NCBI GenBank assembly: GCA_024998705.1
Contig: JACOEF010000293.1
Coordinates: 1-7,975 of the forward strand
DNA: 7,975 nt
Direction of reading: 5' to 3'
Source of the DNA: Nitrospira sp.
Lineage (GTDB): Bacteria > Nitrospirota > Nitrospiria > Nitrospirales > Nitrospiraceae
Part shown: piece after piece, positions 6,279-7,975 of the stretch
Layout: each line of letters begins with the position of its first letter
Numbering within the stretch: position 1 is the first letter of the stretch
Made by a program: the position numbers and the translations under genes
The notes under the pieces: generated by a model
The model's input: the letters and a program-made list of their open reading frames with translations, nothing else
Database searches by the model: none
Told to the model about the DNA's origin: nothing

Positions 6279-7975
6279 ATGGAGGCCCAGAAGAAGGTGA
6301 TGGATAAAGACCACGACCGAGGCTTTGCAGGCCCATGGTGGCAATACCCGGTCCTGCGCAATGCGCTGATGGCCGGCCTGCTGGCGGGCGCGGGATTTGC
6401 GCTGGCTCATCTGGGTCTGGTCTCTGAGCAGACCGAGGCCCTGTTCTATTTTGTAGCGATTCCGCTGGGCGGCTACCACTGGGGCTGGGAAGCCCTGGAG
6501 GCGCTGATCCACGAGCGGGTCATCGGGATCGACTTCCTCATGCTGGCGGCCACCGTCGGGTCCGGCATCCTGGGGCTGTGGGATGAAGCCGCCTTCCTCG
6601 TGTTCCTGTATGGGTCCGCTGAAGGCTTGGAGGAGTACACGTATGCGCGGACGCGGTCGGCGATTCGGGCTTTACTGGATCTTGCGCCGAAGGAAGCCCA
6701 CGTTCTGCGCAACGGGGAGGAGCTGAACATCCCGGCTGAACAGCTGCAGGTGGGCGAGCACTTTCTCATTCGCCCCGGCGAGACGCTCCCCACCGATGGA
6801 ATCATCCGATCAGGAACCTCGAGCCTCGATGAATCCGCAATAACGGGAGAGTCGATTCCGGTGGACAAAGGGCCTGGGCTTAAAGTCTTTGCCGGTTCGC
6901 TCAACCGACAGGGCCTCTTAGAAGTCGAAGCGACTGCAACGTTTCAGGACAATACGCTCGCCAAGATCATTCACTTGGTCGAGGCCGCACAGGAACGAAA
7001 GGGCGAGGCCCAGCAATGGATCGAACGGTTTGGGCGGCGCTATAGCCCAACGGTCCTACTGGTGGCGCTTGGTTTTCTCGTGGTGCCATTTCTCTTGGAC
7101 TTGCCGCCGTCCGACTGGGCAATGCGAGCCGTGGTCCTGCTTGTCGCAGCGGCCCCGTGCGCGCTGGTGATGTCCACGCCGGTGGCGACCGCCGCCGCGA
7201 TCGGCTGGGCGGGCAAGCATGGCATCCTCATAAAGGGGGGCGTCCACCTAGAACATCTCGGCCGGATTTGCGCCGTCGCGTTCGACAAGACCGGGACGCT
7301 CACCTCCGGGAAACCAGAGGTGACGGATCTCGCCCCGTTCCCCGGGTCGGAAGACGACCTGCTCGCCTTGGCTGCCGGTATCGAATATGGCTCGGAGCAC
7401 CCACTAGCGAAGGCCATTGTTGACCGAGCGCGGATTTCCAAGACCGTTCTGGTTGAGGCGCGAGCGTTTCAAGGGCTTACGGGTGCGGGAGCGACCGCGG
7501 TCGTGGGAGACCAGAGCTGGTACGTGGGAAGTCCCGATCTGTTCCAACAGTTCGGCATTGATTTGACGACGATCGAGGACCATGTGCGGGCGCTTCAGGC
7601 AGATGGAAAGACCGTGGTGCTGGTGGGCAATCAACAGACTCTGCGAGGCCTGCTCGCGCTGCAGGACCGTATCCGTGAGGGCGCGCGCGAGGTCATCGCT
7701 GGCCTGCATACCATGGGCGTCCGCGTCGTCATGCTGACAGGGGACAATGCACGAACGGCGCGGAGCGTCGCCCAGGCGTTGGGAATCGACTCCTACCTGG
7801 CGGATCTCAAGCCGGAAGACAAAGTACGAGCGGTGCACGACCTGGAAGCCCGCTATGGCGCTGTGGTGATGGTGGGGGACGGGATCAATGATGCGCCGGC
7901 CTTAGCCGCCGCCACCTGCGGGGTGGCAATGGGGGCTGCGGGGACCGATGCCGCCATCGAAGCCGCCGATGTGGC
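6279..7975 (+). CDS. P1B-type heavy-metal-translocating ATPase without HMA domain, C-terminus cut by window end
   Basis: At least 565 residues of an ATP-driven metal exporter are visible; the frame runs off the window with no stop. The first 24 residues hold no CxxC or HMA domain. Membrane helices 1-4 lie at about 27-120, including IGIDFLMLAA and EGLEEYTYARTRSAIRALL. The actuator domain has PTDGIIRSG and TGES (189-192). Helix 6 has APCALVMSTP (Ala292, Pro293, Cys294) where CPC is usual, then KHGILIKGG. The phosphorylation site is DKTGTLT (Asp336), the nucleotide-binding HP motif is SEHPLAKAI (His374), and the hinge has TGDN (487) and GDGINDAPAL (Asp534, Asp538), so catalysis looks intact. Family features fit the Zn/Cd/Co branch (CadA/ZntA/CoaT) more than copper. 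The start is uncertain: ATG 6279 is the longest outside the SHOCT gene but lacks a Shine-Dalgarno; GTG 6297 or ATG 6300 follow GGAGG (6281-6285) at 11 or 14 bases. The last helices, which complete the metal site, are missing. Confidence 0.93.
   Translation, partial: MEAQKKVMDKDHDRGFAGPWWQYPVLRNALMAGLLAGAGFALAHLGLVSEQTEALFYFVAIPLGGYHWGWEALEALIHERVIGIDFLMLAATVGSGILGLWDEAAFLVFLYGSAEGLEEYTYARTRSAIRALLDLAPKEAHVLRNGEELNIPAEQLQVGEHFLIRPGETLPTDGIIRSGTSSLDESAITGESIPVDKGPGLKVFAGSLNRQGLLEVEATATFQDNTLAKIIHLVEAAQERKGEAQQWIERFGRRYSPTVLLVALGFLVVPFLLDLPPSDWAMRAVVLLVAAAPCALVMSTPVATAAAIGWAGKHGILIKGGVHLEHLGRICAVAFDKTGTLTSGKPEVTDLAPFPGSEDDLLALAAGIEYGSEHPLAKAIVDRARISKTVLVEARAFQGLTGAGATAVVGDQSWYVGSPDLFQQFGIDLTTIEDHVRALQADGKTVVLVGNQQTLRGLLALQDRIREGAREVIAGLHTMGVRVVMLTGDNARTARSVAQALGIDSYLADLKPEDKVRAVHDLEARYGAVVMVGDGINDAPALAAATCGVAMGAAGTDAAIEAADV

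Noticed and set aside
5998..6279. A 93-codon open frame over the SHOCT gene in another frame.
   Set aside because: It covers the same DNA as the SHOCT gene, shows no recognisable motif and loses the membrane helix and SHOCT motif.

Overview
The window is a single-direction (+ strand) block of heavy-metal export genes. It starts inside an outer-membrane factor gene and ends inside a P-type ATPase gene. All real genes are on the + strand, GC is high (about 60% by eye), and there are no RNA genes, mobile elements or CRISPR arrays. The set (CzcCBA-type tripartite RND pump, accessory lipoproteins with clear lipoboxes, SHOCT protein, P1B ATPase) points to a Gram-negative bacterium. Protein style and GC remind me of Nitrospira (Nitrospirota), but this is an inference; a metal-resistant proteobacterium cannot be excluded from the sequence alone.

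Region 1 (1-4570) is a CzcC-CzcB-CzcA-type efflux complex: the C-terminal end of a TolC/CzcC-like outer-membrane channel, a lipid-anchored periplasmic adaptor, and a 1045-residue inner-membrane RND pump of the heavy-metal-efflux (HME) family. Both gene junctions are 4-base ATGA stop/start overlaps. Region 2 (4567-4977) is a small four-cysteine SmpA/BamE-like lipoprotein joined to the pump gene by a third ATGA overlap, so it looks like a dedicated fourth member of the operon. Region 3 (5023-5943) is a 306-residue predicted lipoprotein with a CsgG/GNA1162-like look and an unusual aromatic and glycine-rich middle. Region 4 (5975-6208) is a 77-residue single-pass membrane protein ending in a SHOCT motif, with clearly lower GC (about 47%). 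Region 5 (6279 to the window end) is a P1B-type heavy-metal ATPase without an N-terminal HMA domain and with APC in place of the usual CPC motif.

Working model: the ATPase moves metal from cytoplasm to periplasm, and the RND complex takes periplasmic metal through the outer membrane. The adaptor and the two predicted lipoproteins lie in the periplasm or on its membranes. The RND pump lacks the CusA methionine triad at the positions I can align by eye, which favours a divalent metal (Zn, Co, Ni, Cd) over Cu/Ag. No regulator gene and no convincing promoter or terminator is visible, so control probably lies upstream of the window. Most novelty lies in the accessory proteins and in deviations from canonical metal-site motifs, rather than in a wholly new system.
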